Shown here: positions 1 through 11,823 of the stretch, piece by piece
How the letters are laid out: the number at the start of each line of letters is the position of its first letter
Numbering within the stretch: position 1 is the stretch's first letter
Source: Volvox africanus
Taxonomy: Eukaryota > Chlorophyta > Chlorophyceae > Chlamydomonadales > Volvocaceae
DNA length: 64,000 nucleotides
Assembly (NCBI GenBank): GCA_030268105.1
Contig: BSDZ01000013.1
Location: forward strand, 2,709,001-2,773,000
Direction: 5' to 3'
Position numbers and translations under genes: made by a program
Notes under the pieces: generated by a model
Told to the model about the DNA's origin: nothing
Database searches by the model: none
The model's input: only the letters and a program-made list of their open reading frames with translations

Positions 1-111
1 GGGTACAAGGGGGAGCGGAGGGCACGAGGACTTGGGGAAGACGGATACCCGAGATCTGATACTGCTGTAAAGCGCCGTTATTGGGATGTGTGTGTGTGTG
101 TGTGTGTTAGG

Positions 112-146
112 TGTTACACTGTTGGCGACGTGCCCTAAAAGACAAA
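112..146 (-). repeat. Dispersed 3'-end element with TGTAAC signal, copy 1
   Basis: A roughly 34-nt block is repeated almost unchanged at 4566-4600. Read on the minus strand it contains a ribosomal-looking GC core followed by TGTAAC (minus-strand signal at 113-118).  TGTAA is the usual poly(A) signal in volvocine algae, and copy 2 lies 230 nt past the stop codon of the minus-strand PCH2 gene. The likely reading is a shared 3'-UTR or terminator-like element; here it would end the glycoside-hydrolase-like gene. The function is inferred. Confidence 0.55.
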
Positions 147-190
147 CGCTGTGTGTGTGTTCGGCTGAGCTCTCGGTGGCCCCGCATCAG

Positions 191-1828
191 CTAGCTGTTG
201 ATGTGGGGGTGAAGCGGCTGAAGAACTTGTCGCAACATTGAAGTTGGTAATATCGTGAGTTCAATAAATCATTGTAGCACGCGTAGTCATATGATGATAT
301 TATTATAGTATACAATTATTTTAAAAGCCGTACAAAACAAGACATGATGATGTGTATTAAGGAGGAGATTTAGGGGAACTGGCAGCGGATGGAGATATAG
401 GGCCCACAATAGGCTCTAAGTCCTTAAGCTATATAACACGGAATGACTGACACACACATCGGGGGAAGTGTAATAGTACATACACACATGCACATGTGCT
501 CGGGGGCCATTGGCCAGGTAAGGTCAGACTGGGTACCTGTCAAGGTCGTATGCCGTACCTGGTATGCGTTGTTGTACACAGGTTGTATGGCAACAATGCA
601 GCCTTGATAGCCGTTCGCCAGATGCGTGGCCACGTGGGTGAGGAACTCCCGTGCCGCTGCGTTGCCCAGTGAGTGAAACCATGACAATCTGCCGTACTTG
701 CGGCCGTCGGTATCGTACGATATGGCGTCTGGGTACCGCTCCCAAACCCAAGTTGGTGCCGTCACAACGTCCACGGCAAAGTTGACCTACAGCAGCCGCA
801 TTTCTGTATGCCAGTCAAGATCGGAATGTGTTCCTGAATCTTCTGTCCTTGCATTACAACTTCCTGGCTCATTCCGTCAGGTGGCGCCAAAACAAACAAA
901 ACACAAACCGCTCAAAACAAATGACATAAAACAACGTATTCATTCTTTCTTCCGTACAACCGCGTGATGCACATGATAAATATTCCAAGCACATGCTCAT
1001 GCTCATGCTCAATGCTTCGTGCGACCCACTGTACTACACCGGAATATTTTTAATGGGGGAAATTCATCCTTGCCCACAAATAAAATCGGTTGCAATCTCA
1101 GGTAAGGCCCAACAACGGTAATACCTGCTACACTCCTTACTAACTCCTTAAGACAACCCACGAAAAAGAAATGCAACCGTCAACCCACTTTTAATGACGT
1201 GTTTTTGCAGGCGGCATCCATGAGCATGTCCAAGTAGCGGTATCGGATGTTGCCCTCCTTCGGCTCTACCCATTCCCTGGAGCCATTCATCATACCGGAC
1301 GGAGGAAGAGGAGGGGTCGCTGAATCGTTAGGAGATAACGATGGGAGCCCAGCATCAGATCAATACACACTTGAAAGACATTCAAAAATTTGCATTTATG
1401 GAAAGCCAGATTCATAGCAGCCGTGAAGCTCAATGATACCGACTACACCGATTTGCAGCTTACAAGGGAAGATAGAGGCAAGGCAGGAAACAGGCAGAGT
1501 CTTCCCAAACGCGTGTAAGCCCCGCGTGTGTGTTTGTGTGGCCCCGAAACACAGGACACGGTTATCCGATACCCGTTAGCCTCTGCGGCAGCCCCTGCGG
1601 TAATGTTCCTCTGCTAAAAACCTTCCAGTGAGCCGAACCAAATTTCAGATCCAGATCCAAATCCAAGTTGGGTGCCTTGTCAGATCTTATGCCAGTTAAA
1701 AGTGCACAACAGGTAAGGCCCAGGCGACCCACCATGTGGTGCTGAATATCACGGTGCCAATGCCGGCGCCCTCCATCTGCTTGAGCGTGGTGATCAGGTC
1801 GTCCAGGCGCTGGGTGTCCGTCAGGGTG
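191..1828 (-). CDS. Glycoside-hydrolase-like protein (GH42/clan A type), partial model
   Basis: Three exons join in frame: 1733-1828, 1189-1276 and 559-786. A short fourth exon, 191-217, would add eight residues and a stop codon, followed by a TGTAAC signal at 113-118; this last join is weak. The conceptual protein reads through motifs typical of the N-terminal half of GH42/GH35-like (beta/alpha)8 hydrolases: RLDDLITTLKQMEGAGIGTV, a STTWEWVEPKEGN strand, APTWVWERYPDA, LSWFHSLGNAA and CIVAIQPVYNN. Family members end this segment with a catalytic glutamate context (YNNEYE); here it reads YNNAYQ, so the expected acidic residues are absent, and the protein appears to stop far short of a full barrel. 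It may be an inactive or decaying copy. Donor GTGGGT is used twice. The upstream connection is not resolved (see 2886-3123). Confidence 0.6.
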
Positions 1829-2885
1829 CTGAATTGAGAGCTGCGTGTGCAGAGGCCGTGGGCGTGTGCATCATGTATGTGTTCGCACTCAGCAGTCGGC
1901 AATGAAATATAAGGCCCATGTCAGTAAGCGAATGCCCGATTAGAGAAACGGAGAGGAACACAAGGGGCGGATCGTACACAATAGATGCGTAAATATGGGT
2001 GGCTGATATTGGGCACAAGGGGCGCTGATGCAAGACGTGGCTTCGACAACGCTGAATAACCTGCGCTGGGGTGGTCAGGGTGGTCAGGGTCGTCAGGGTG
2101 GTCAGGGAGGTTATGGTTGTGGTACCCTCACAAACGCGGTGGCAGATGTCGGAGCTGCATTCCGTGGATGGTGTGTCGGCTTTGGAGGGGGAACGCAGGG
2201 AGGCAAATGGCGGAAATTCAGCACACAGAATCTTGTTATTGCGACATTGGGGGGTTGGGGGTCTGGCAACGACTCCCTAGGTCAACAACGGAGAGATGTT
2301 ATACTGGATACAATAACAGCTCTGACCGCTGACGCAAAAAACACTGTAATAATTATCATTCTGGAGCGCTACATAAAATCGTACATGGGATACGTTACGA
2401 GGTAACTGTAACGCCATATCACAGCCGCGCTGTCCGAGTCGCGAGCAGGTAAAAATCCATGCGTTCTTATTTAGTTGTGAGAAATAGTACATTGCAACTA
2501 GATAAATGTTATCCATACCGCAACGTGCCCCGCAATTCCAAGTAAGCTGCGAGTAGGGTAACATCGGCACGTCGAAGCGCTAAAGCTTACGGGGGTTGAT
2601 GCCTTTACATGAATGATTATCTGAGTTCAAAATATACTACCGGTGCCCATGTACCAAAGCCCGCGCATTGCCCCAGCCGCCGCGTTAAGTCACCTGAGTT
2701 CGCTATGGTAGATTGTGCCTGCATTAGGAGTCCAACGAAAGAAAATAAAAATTTAGCCATGCTTCATCAGATGGTCCTCTGGGACTGCTTACTGGGTAAT
2801 TTTGTCGTTGTATGCGGACGAAAGAAATAATGCAAGACCGATAATTCATATACTAGCGGCGTGCATCAAATTAAGTGACACTTAC

Positions 2886-3123
2886 CGAAGGTGCCTGTTG
2901 GCGCAAGATTCCTAAGAGTCCTCCTGGCTTCGGGGTGGGAAGGATAAAGATAGATTTGACCCGCCGGCTGCCCATGCATCCGGGAAGTCGACCTAACAAT
3001 AGCCACATAAATAAACAGTACCCCGAAAATTGCAGCCACTGCTATAAACAGCCATGCCTCGACAGTTGCGCGGACTGATGCTCTGTCCTGTTTCGCTCCC
3101 CGAGGTGGAGAACGAGCTGCCAT
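2886..3123 (-). CDS. Putative first exon encoding a signal anchor, upstream of the hydrolase-like gene
   Basis: The minus strand opens with ATG at 3121-3123 and runs 79 codons to a strong donor (GTAAGT) just below 2886. It has a basic N-terminus (MAARSPPRGAKQDR), one hydrophobic helix of about 20 residues (around residues 23-43, including LFIAVAAIFGVLFIYVA), then a luminal-type stretch. That is the shape of a type II membrane anchor of a Golgi or secreted enzyme. It ends in phase 1, while the next recognised exon (1733-1828) starts needing two upstream bases, so at least one linking exon between about 1830 and 2880 is missing from my model. It could instead belong to another gene. Confidence 0.4.
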
Positions 3124-4565
3124 CTAAGCAATATAACCAAGATAATCAAGCTAATCCAGGTTTGTTTCAACAGAACAACCCTAGCTTCTTGGCCGCGAAG
3201 GGTGGCGCGCTGTTCTTTCCCTTCGAATATCGAATCATTAACGCAGGTATATTGTGTCATGAAAAGTCATTTTGATATATGATATCTAATTTGATCAAGC
3301 TACTTTTGCAATGCTGTAAAAATTCGAACACTTGCCCGACACATTACATCCGGCAACGTACTGTGTACAATCCGAGCAATGCAAAAGTTCACCATCAGTA
3401 TTTATTATAAATGGAATTTTCTTACCTTCCTGTTATGGTGATGCAACATGTGCTAAAGCTGTATAACGGTGTGTAACATTCCAGGGGTTGTTCTTTTCCG
3501 AGCAGGGCTCGCATTCCGATCATATCGGCATTCAAAGGTAGAAAAGAAACTCTGGGTGAAGTTAGACAGGAAGATCGCTTCCGCCCTGCCTCACATTACG
3601 TGCGGCTCGTGCGACCCCGGCCTCGCGCTGCTGCACCCTTTTTTCTGTCCATCTGCGTGCATAGTTCTGCCAGTTTGACAATGTTCTTTAAGTTAAGCTG
3701 TTTAATCTGCCAGTGCATAAGATCTATGCATTCTTATCAGCCTTGCTCGAGGCTTTATCTGTTTGTTATATCACCTTTTCCCCAGTCCGTCCCTTTCAGT
3801 GTTACAGTTCTGAGAAATTCGTGGGTATCCGATGTGTAAGTGTGCTAAGTATTGCTCAGTACCAATCATTGGCATGATGGCGTGTGTTCGACTCGGGCCA
3901 ACCAGTCACACTTCGTGACAAGTTGAGGCCCCAGGCGTGATAAGTGGCGCACCGCAGCATCCGTACAAAACAATTTCCAATTTGGCTTCGAAACCAATAA
4001 TAACAAGTTTGCGTCGCATATCGGAAACATCGCGACCGTGTCACCGCGTTTCGCCTCGCTCGAACGACGACGAGCTCTCCTTTTTGGCCGTGTTTGGTGT
4101 AAGATGGCATCTGTACGGACACATTTTCGATTACTGTCCTCCTTCCCAAGCAGCACAGTTATCAGCCCGCAACTCGCCCACCCAGCCTCATAAAGACATG
4201 AGCCCGCACACGCTCCATACCGATTTTACATCACGCATTTCACTAATCAAGGAAGGTAATTAAGGTACCTTCGATAGACGTAATCAATGCCCATCCACAT
4301 CATTCCACCCCCAGCTGGATTCCTTTTCGCCGCCCGGCCCCCCGGCCCCCCACATTAACAAACCTCCAGACCGCCCTCCCTGGACTATAGACGTACCGAG
4401 ATGCAATTGCAAGCGGTTTTCCCCGGTTAGCCCCCCCTTTCGGCCCAATTGCGTTTTCAGTGTAACAGAAACCCAACTACCCTACTTTGCGTCTCCTACC
4501 GGCTTAGATCCATTACAGAGTGGGAAGCACACGGCACATGCGTTGTCGAGAAAGGTATGAAAGGT
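3124..4565. other. No gene recognised
   Basis: Both strands have only short open frames without family resemblance, splice logic or coding bias. A run of C-rich and Cys-rich frames is present around 3600-3840 but nothing convincing. The stretch separates the divergent/parallel ends of the hydrolase-like gene and PCH2. Confidence 0.5.
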
Positions 4566-4600
4566 TGTTACACTGTGGGCGACTTGCCCTGAAAGGACAA
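4566..4600 (-). repeat. Dispersed 3'-end element with TGTAAC signal, copy 2
   Basis: This is the second copy of the element at 112-146, in the same orientation. The minus strand carries TGTAAC at 4567-4572, about 230 nt downstream of the PCH2 stop codon, making this the probable poly(A) region of PCH2. Confidence 0.55.
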
Positions 4601-4803
4601 GCACCGGGGGCCCTGGCCAAACCGGGGGCCGAAACACAGTGCAGGGGGGAACACACGGCTTAGGGTGTTCGTCCTGCCGTGCACTCCTCCCCTCGCTCAG
4701 CCAGCAAGGGCACACAGGCCTCACGAGCCTCAAGCCTGGCTACTAAGGAACTCAAGGTTAATATGCATTAAGGTGTTACGACATAAGCTTCCTTGCTAGG
4801 GCC

Positions 4804-6736
4804 TTATCCACTCAGCAGTTGCGATCTATCCTGCTGCTCCCGTGCCGCCGCATCCTGTAAGGCCTGCAGGTACTGCTTCCCGGCGCACGGGACCGCCAGT
4901 GCAAGCCTCGGCGAGCCCGCATGCGCCAGAAACGGCAGTTTCCGGAGTGTTCGGCCGCTGAGACCGTCACACGCCGCCGCCGCCGCCAACAGCATGGCGC
5001 TGAGAGGCGCCACCAGCGTCGACGCGGAGTCCGCAGCTCCGGAACCGGCAGTAGCTTCCCTGCAGTCGAGTCCAGAGACGCCGGCAGTAGCAGTCTCAAT
5101 AGCACCCGCTGTTGCTGCTTGACTGGATCCATATAGAATCGCGTGCAGGTGGCTATTGGCGGAGAGGTCCAGCCCAGAAGCGGCGCTCGCTCCAGGGGGG
5201 GAAATGGCCACGGCATCGGCGTACGGAAGGAGCATCTGCGACATGTCCTCTGAGGGCAGGACGTATACGGCAATTAAGGGAGCCTTATTCTAAGACGGGG
5301 ATGATCATCGGTTCGGTTGGGATTTGATTCATTTTGGAAAATTAAGAGCACGTAATAATATGGTAAGCTTTGATGATCTAAATAAATATAAGAAATACAT
5401 TATTAAACCCTGTAAACAAGTTAATAAGAATCTAATAATCAAGGAAACTGATAATATTTTAAGAATCCTGGTCCGCCCAGGGGCATCTATGCGCGTTATG
5501 CCCCGCAGGAATCCAGATCCAATCTAGGACGAGCCCCATCTGACATACATACACAATATGCACACCGCGGACAATATGCACACCGCGAGCCCTTACCTCT
5601 ATAAAGGTTATCATCACCCGTCCTCCCTTGCACACAAACAAAAACACACACGCGTTGATATATTTTTCGTGTTTCTTTGGTTTTTACCTAAGATACCCCC
5701 CTTCCCCCTCCCCCCTCCCCCTCCCCTCCACACGGATACCTACCCCTCTCCGAATCCCAACAAGTCCTACAAGGTCTACGCCTTTCCTACCTGCAATAAT
5801 CCCCGCACGACTGAGCTCCACGACAGAACCCCGCAACATTTCGTAACGGGCTGCCAGTGTGGGGGGCCCGATGTAGGCCTTAGGGCGCCAAGGAGGAGGG
5901 GGAAGAGGAATCCATGGGGGGTGAGGGGGAAGGCGAACGACCATAATAACTTTATAATTTTATGCATTATGTCAATTGGCGGGATAGCAAACTCCATCGG
6001 AATCCTATTTAGTTCTCTGCCATGCGCAAGTTTTGCTTATATATTATCAAGGCAACTTGGTGGCGATCCAGAAACAATGTCTATGATTATTACTTCTACC
6101 ACTGTATTTCTATCTTGTCATTATCTATACTTTTATGTATTCTCGCTTAGCAATACTCTAGTTCATTTAATTGTGTGCACATTAAAATGGATAAAACACA
6201 TTCGCATGATTACATAAAAGCTTTAGAATATCATGAAAAAAGTGGATGAAGCCTGGTTCAATTAAAACTGCTAGAAGGGGGGAAGGAGCTCCAGGGAGGA
6301 AGTGGAAATTTCTAGGGGCCCCTCAATCCCGCCCAAGTACTTGCAGATTGCAGTGCCTTGGGGCCCCTTCCCTCTCAACACCATCGCAGACGCTGTAATG
6401 CAGCTGTAATGCAGATCGACCGACACAGATGGAATCCTTAACGAGGACCGTCTCCTCCATGCATTCGTGTATCATGTTTACTCGTACATGTCTCACCGAC
6501 GGGACTTGATTTGTTGAAGCCACTTTCAAGCTACATCGGACGGGTATTTAGAAAGAGCCGCAAGGGGTCCTAAACCTTAAGTCGGGTTTGCCGAAGTTGC
6601 TTAGGAAATTTTTTGTTTGAGCTGCCGTAATTGTGATTCTAATGAGCGCGCGTGGTTGAGAAGGAAGGCGCCCGGCCCAGGTTTTGCTGCATTATGAATC
6701 CTTTTATCCTTTCATACACATTTTTGCACACGCATG

Positions 6737-6811
<75 letters not shown>

Positions 6812-7707
6812 TTGTGTGGAGATATTTCTATTATCCGCGTGGGTTCGCCTCCTCATCTTATCACCGGTTGTCCTTCGGGATGTCCTCCACAGCTTCACTC
6901 CTCTTTACCTTGATGTCCGCCCGGTCCACGAAGGCTACGTCAATGGCCTGAGTGATGTTGGAGGTGGTCAGCACCATGACGTTGGGAAACCGCCGCAACG
7001 CATCCAACTGAGTCAACATGGCGTTGACCGCGCGGATGGCGTCTGAGGGCTCAGAGCCCGATATGGCCGCCTTTAGGTTGCGTTGGGCATAGATGTGTTA
7101 GATCGAGGAATTTCTTTAACCTTAACGATAACAGTGAGCACGTTCATAATAATATACGCTGGGAAATTGCCATGCGTACGAGATAAGGCCCCGCTGTACC
7201 TTGCGCGCCGATGTGAGGCTCTCCACTTCGTCGATTAGTACGAACACCAGGCTGTCGGATTCTTCCACGAGCTCAGTGATCTTGGTGAATAGCCGACTCA
7301 CCTGCGTGTGAGTGAGTTGTATGGCTGCATGTGTGTTTACTTGTGTGTGTGTGTGTGTGTTTGATGGGAGGTGCTACGGCAATAGTGTTAAGCAGCCCGT
7401 GCTACTGCTGCCCATTCTGGGGTCCATCTGTTGACGGAGCGCTACTTCAAGCGCTACTTCCATGTCAGCAAGACACGATGGCGATATGGGAGATGGTTTT
7501 TGGTTCAATTTGGATCTGAGCCCCGCTCTCACTCCGTCCTCTCGTCGCTCTCACCAGTTTGCCGCTCTCACTGAAGTACTTAGAAAATAGCGAATGTGCG
7601 TTCACCTCCACCAGGCAACCCTGCCGGTACCTGCAACGACGTACATACAATGGACGGTCCTTGGTAAGAGACAGCTAGCCCAGGCAACATTATGGCAAAT
7701 GCGTGCG

Positions 7708-7738
<31 letters not shown>

Positions 7739-9464
7739 CCCGACGCACACACATACAGTGACACAGACGCAAACATAGACCCAGGCACATGACTCATGCA
7801 GACGTACCTGTCTGCCAGCCTGATGCTCAGCTTGTGTGCCAGGGCCTTACATAGCGACGTCTTGCCGGTACCGGGAGGGCCGTACAGCAAAACAACCCTT
7901 CGGGAGGTAGTGGTTTCCGGGGGGGACGGGCAGATTGCGGGTGGGGAAGATGGCTGTGCTGTCCTGTGCCGGTGGTGTTGTTTATGAATGTATGGATGGT
8001 TGAGCGCAGGTGTGCGTTTTCTGCCGGCATCTTTGCAATTCGCGCGTGTGCGGTTTTGTAGGGAAGCCCCTTCTCTTCCACTCCCCATGTCCGCGCGCCT
8101 GCGGCAACTCCGTCTGTCCTTTGTTCCGCCTCCCCGGCCTTCCCGGCTCCTGGCAACCCAGCGCATATCCTCATACCTGTTCCACGCCACCAGGTTGCCG
8201 TTGACCCCCCGATCCGCGAACAGCAAGGCGGAGGTCGCAAAGCTCAGCAGCCGTTGCTGAATGGAGCTGTCGAAATGTAGAGCCTAAAGGGGGCACGATG
8301 AAGGGCGACTGTGTGACAGCCAAGGAATGGATAAATTTATAGATAAAAAAACACATGAATAAGGATGAAATTTATAAATAAGGAAAATAGAAGCAAGGAC
8401 ACAGCCATGGCGGCCCAGCTGAGGCCCGTGGCGGGGGGAATCAAAGTGCTGGGATGGGAACAGAAGTTCCGGGTCCTGATCAGGACATATTACTGGAAAG
8501 GACCGAAGGTTTGGGGAGATATGGTGACGTCAAAGACGACGACGACGAGGGGGAGGAGGAGGAAGAGGAGGAGAAGAAAGGACAAATATGCACGGTACCT
8601 TGCTCCCCGACCACCGTTGGGGGCGTTAGATTGCCTTGATACTTGCTGCTGTACATAATTATTGTTACCGCTGTTATAACCTGATCTAGTACCCGTAGAT
8701 AGCATCTTTTACCTTTTATACCTTTTTATAATTATTTAAATATTTTTAATCAATTTTATTGCTTAGGTAGTGTTTCTAGGAATATCTGTGTCGTATTTCC
8801 AACTCGCTCCATTGCAAGGAGTCCTGGTAGTGTAAAGCCCTCTGGAACTTTTGCCGTCGCCAGTAAAATGTGCTCACTTGCTTGCAACCTTCTGCTTTGA
8901 TTTAGCTGGTCTGCTAATCAATTTGATTTCATTTAGTCATGCTCGTGTTTTAGCTTGTTAAGCGGTAGCCTCATGAATATCCAAAAACATGATTACGACA
9001 CTCCTCCGTACCTCCCATTGCCCCGCCAAATCTGCCGCTGGCAATAGCAGCTCGCGGTAGCTCGGGACGCCTTCCTCCCCGACGTCGTCGTCCTCAGGAC
9101 CCTCCTCACTCAGCTGTCAAACCAATCATTGACATTACAATAAGTTCATATACCCGGCGAGAGGGAGGTGTCTTTTGGACGGAGCAACAGGAAAAGGGAC
9201 CGGTTTTAAATTCGTGGATTATACGGCATCAGACAACAAAACTGTATCACTTAACGGATTATTGTGTTAGTACGTTTCACAGATAAAGGCTCCCTCTCGC
9301 ACTGGACGCACCATACCAAGCTGATGAAAGCTTGGAAGGTGCAGACAGCTTCAGAGGCGGAAAGGCGAGGGCTATACTCAGCTGCTTTAGATAGGTACAG
9401 ATTACGTATACGCCTCCATGAGTAGCTATATAATTTTCCCGCGCGCGCACACACACACACACAC

Positions 9465-9510
<46 letters not shown>

Positions 9511-11400
9511 CAGTAGTTCCCCAGTTACAAATTGTGGGTGAGTCCCCAACCCAGCCGGAACGAATATGGCCTTGCCTGGTACACGAGTATGCGGGGGGAG
9601 TACTGCCAGAAGAGCAGCGGGGAGTGAAGCCGGTGCTGCTGAGGGTCTTCGGAGGGAGGGAGGGAGGGAGGGAGGGAGCGGGGGGAGGGAGCGGGGGGAG
9701 GGAGGGAGCGGGAGGGCCGTCGGTGAATGCACGTGTGACAAACACCCCCCTCCCCCGGGTCGGGCAAGAACCTAACGCTGATCGAATTGCGGGAGGGGGA
9801 GCAAGGGAGGGGAGTGAGAACGTGAGCGGAAAACGCAGGGAGATACGGAATGAAACCCAGGAGCGGAAAGTACGGCATTGAAAAAGTACGGCATTAAGAT
9901 CTAGGAAACTTGAGGGAGCAAATGGAGGGAGGCGGTAGATGGGAAAGGGCAGCGAAAACACACATCGATCGAGCTCCGGGAAACTGCGAGGGAGACACCG
10001 GGAGGCGCACGACGTACGATGTACGATAGATGTACGATGGACGGACGCAGCCTTGGGGTGAAAGAGGTCCCGGGCGTAGACGAGGGCGACCCACATGCCC
10101 ACTCACATTTCGACCCAGGGGCCTTCTCGGCAGGCAACTACTGCACATGCACACACCCAACGCACGTGATCTGGATCTTCGTTCTGTTTGGCATAGGCAA
10201 AAGCTGGGTAATAGCCGTGAACCGCAAACGCGCTGCTGCTGCGAAGGATTGCCTGGGCAGCAATCTACATCTACATACGAAAATCATATTTTTACGCCGA
10301 ATTTCAAGTCCTGCGTGCGTGGCCTTGTCGCACGTACGTACCAACCATCTAGCCTATGTATTTTTCTATCTAGCCACTACTCCATGTACAACCGACTGAT
10401 GACAATCTATAAAATGAAAACACAGGCACGCAGTCCCCCCTCCTCACCCGCTTCACGGGACGCCCAGCTCTGCGCGCTGTGCGTGGCCCTTCCCTTCCAG
10501 CTTCCCGTGATCCCCGTGATCCCCGCTCATCACCCCGCCTGAACATGACATCAATAACCTTAATAGAAGCCCGCTGGCGTCCATCGCCTATGTCTAGCTG
10601 GAGCATGCGCGCCTCTCCTCCTTTCCGTATCACCTACCCGTGTCGCAAATGGCCGCACTATCAACATTGCTGAGCAGCACAGCATCCTCGCACTCGGATA
10701 AATCCAAAGGCCCGTTGCGGTACCAGATGGTGCGATCCTCCAGGAACCTGACGGTTCAGGTGACAGATGGACGATAAGAAGTCGGCGGCTCGCTTCAGCC
10801 TTGCATCGGTCGACAAGGCAGCCACGCACCATGAATGGCATAAACTAAACGAACGGCTAGCTGCTTGGAAGTGTCACATACATGCCGAAATGCAACTATC
10901 GGGCAATCGAGTCTGGAGAACATAACTATGGTCAATAATAAAAGAGCAATAAAAAACCAACCCAGCAAAGAAACATAAATGTGGATAGTCGTTCTTTTGT
11001 AAATGGTTACCTGCCGCCTCGCGCAGCCGATGCCGTTGCCATACATACCTAGCCATGGCGTCCGAAATTTGGCGCGGGCTGCAGGTGCTGTTGACCTTCT
11101 GACAGACCTCGACTGCGGACGGATGGATGCATACATCGGGCGGCGGGTTTCCAGGGCAAAACGAAAGCTCACGTAAGGTGAAGGATACTACCTAGGGTGC
11201 TTCTTAGTTGGAATAAGGAAGGCAGGATTTGTATGTCCATGCATGTGAGGTGAGATGCTGGCAATTGAGGTGTTTGTGTGCGTCATCGTCGTCAGGTTTG
11301 ACTGCAGTGAACGAGTGTACGGGCAAGCAAAGGTTGCATACCCACCATAAACAAGGACCTTATAGTCATCAATGTCACCATTTTGATTGAAGTCCATCAT
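4804..11400 (-). CDS. PCH2: Pachytene checkpoint protein 2 (TRIP13/PCH2) AAA+ ATPase, 12 exons
   Basis: Exons, 5' to 3': 11346-11400, 11049-11112, 10638-10747, 9317-9381, 9012-9113, 8177-8283, 7808-7897, 7555-7630, 7200-7301, 6909-7070, 5791-5878, 4804-5249. All phases fit, giving 488 residues (family 430-475). The protein is the AAA+ remodeller of HORMA-domain proteins (HORMAD/Hop1, MAD2) in meiosis and the spindle checkpoint. Seen: Walker A GPPGTGKT at residues 174-181, Walker B LVFVLIDE (D247/E248), [34 protein letters not shown] (sensor region), [23 protein letters not shown] and the C-terminal [16 protein letters not shown]. The weakest exon is 9317-9381, chosen because it is phase-compatible and strand-like. 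The last exon carries an Ala/Gly-rich insertion of roughly 60 residues just before GLSGR, absent from animal and plant relatives. Introns hold microsatellites and foreign-looking AT-rich DNA at 5310-5470 and 5940-6277. Confidence 0.93.
5310..5470. other. AT-rich island in PCH2 intron
   Basis: About 160 bp of strongly AT-rich sequence sits in the intron between PCH2 exons 5791-5878 and 4804-5249, flanked by ordinary GC-rich intron. The plus strand is open for about 50 codons with Lys/Ile/Asn-rich composition ([17 protein letters not shown]), quite unlike nuclear genes here. I do not recognise the peptide. Its composition resembles the bacterial-like fragment 500 bp away, so a common origin is inferred. 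Confidence 0.5.
5940..6277 (+). pseudogene. Decayed bacterial fragment: AEC permease C-terminus followed by malic-enzyme start
   Basis: An AT-rich island lies antisense within the PCH2 intron 5879-6908. The plus strand encodes a membrane peptide ending at about 6219 whose core ([18 protein letters not shown], then [15 protein letters not shown]) is the conserved C-terminal part of the AEC (auxin efflux carrier/malate-malonate) permease family as found in bacteria. Immediately after, an ATG near 6187 opens [20 protein letters not shown], interrupted by a stop; shifting frame recovers KPGSIKTA, the usual start of bacterial NAD(P)-malic enzymes. A permease-malic enzyme pair is a known bacterial arrangement. 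There is no start for the permease, and GC-rich host sequence resumes at both sides. Codon use is far more AT-rich than any nuclear gene nearby. It is not functional here. Confidence 0.7.
6736..6808. repeat. (TA)n-(TG)n microsatellite
   Basis: About seven TA units are followed by about 29 TG units, in the PCH2 intron 5879-6908. The Cys/Val-only open frames across it are artefacts. Confidence 0.95.
7711..7738. repeat. (AC)n microsatellite
   Basis: A GC run followed by about 14 AC units in the PCH2 intron between exons 7808-7897 and 7555-7630. Confidence 0.9.
9441..9510. repeat. (AC)n / (ACACAT)n microsatellite
   Basis: AC dinucleotides grade into a tandem ACACAT array in the PCH2 intron between exons 10638-10747 and 9317-9381. 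Confidence 0.9.
9655..9716. repeat. GGGA-type tandem repeat
   Basis: A purine-rich array of GGGA units with GC interruptions, inside the same PCH2 intron. It explains several long but meaningless Arg/Gly and Pro/Ser-rich frames between 9250 and 10100. Confidence 0.9.
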
Positions 11401-11823
11401 AGCCTGGCAACCAGTGCCAGTCCTTGTATGGAAGGCCATCCCGCCGGCGGGGCTGTTCCCGCCGACCGGAACAAGATGACGCGACACACGAGATTGGTTA
11501 TCTCAAGCTGAAAAATAATATGTTTCGATATAGACCCCTGGACAACAATGAATTAGATGGCCATATTGGACTTCGTGATGCATGACTCAATCGACCCGCT
11601 GATAATGCCCGAATGAATGGACGCAGCAAGGTTTCGGTGGTTTCGGCGCAGGCGCAAAACAATCGCCAAAAAAATTCGCAGACATGCATGGCGGCTTTGG
11701 TGATTCAAGCAACTAACTTCAACGGGGCATGGATTAAAATTGACATGCTATACGTATATGTACCAGTTTCGCACAGGCCGGAAGAAAAATAATAGCAAAT
11801 ATAGTGAGAGTTATCGAGAGAGA

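Noticed and set aside
9251..10102. A 283-residue minus-strand frame rich in Pro and Ser
   Set aside because: It crosses the GGGA and AC repeats within a PCH2 intron and shares only the short exon 9317-9381 region with the real gene.
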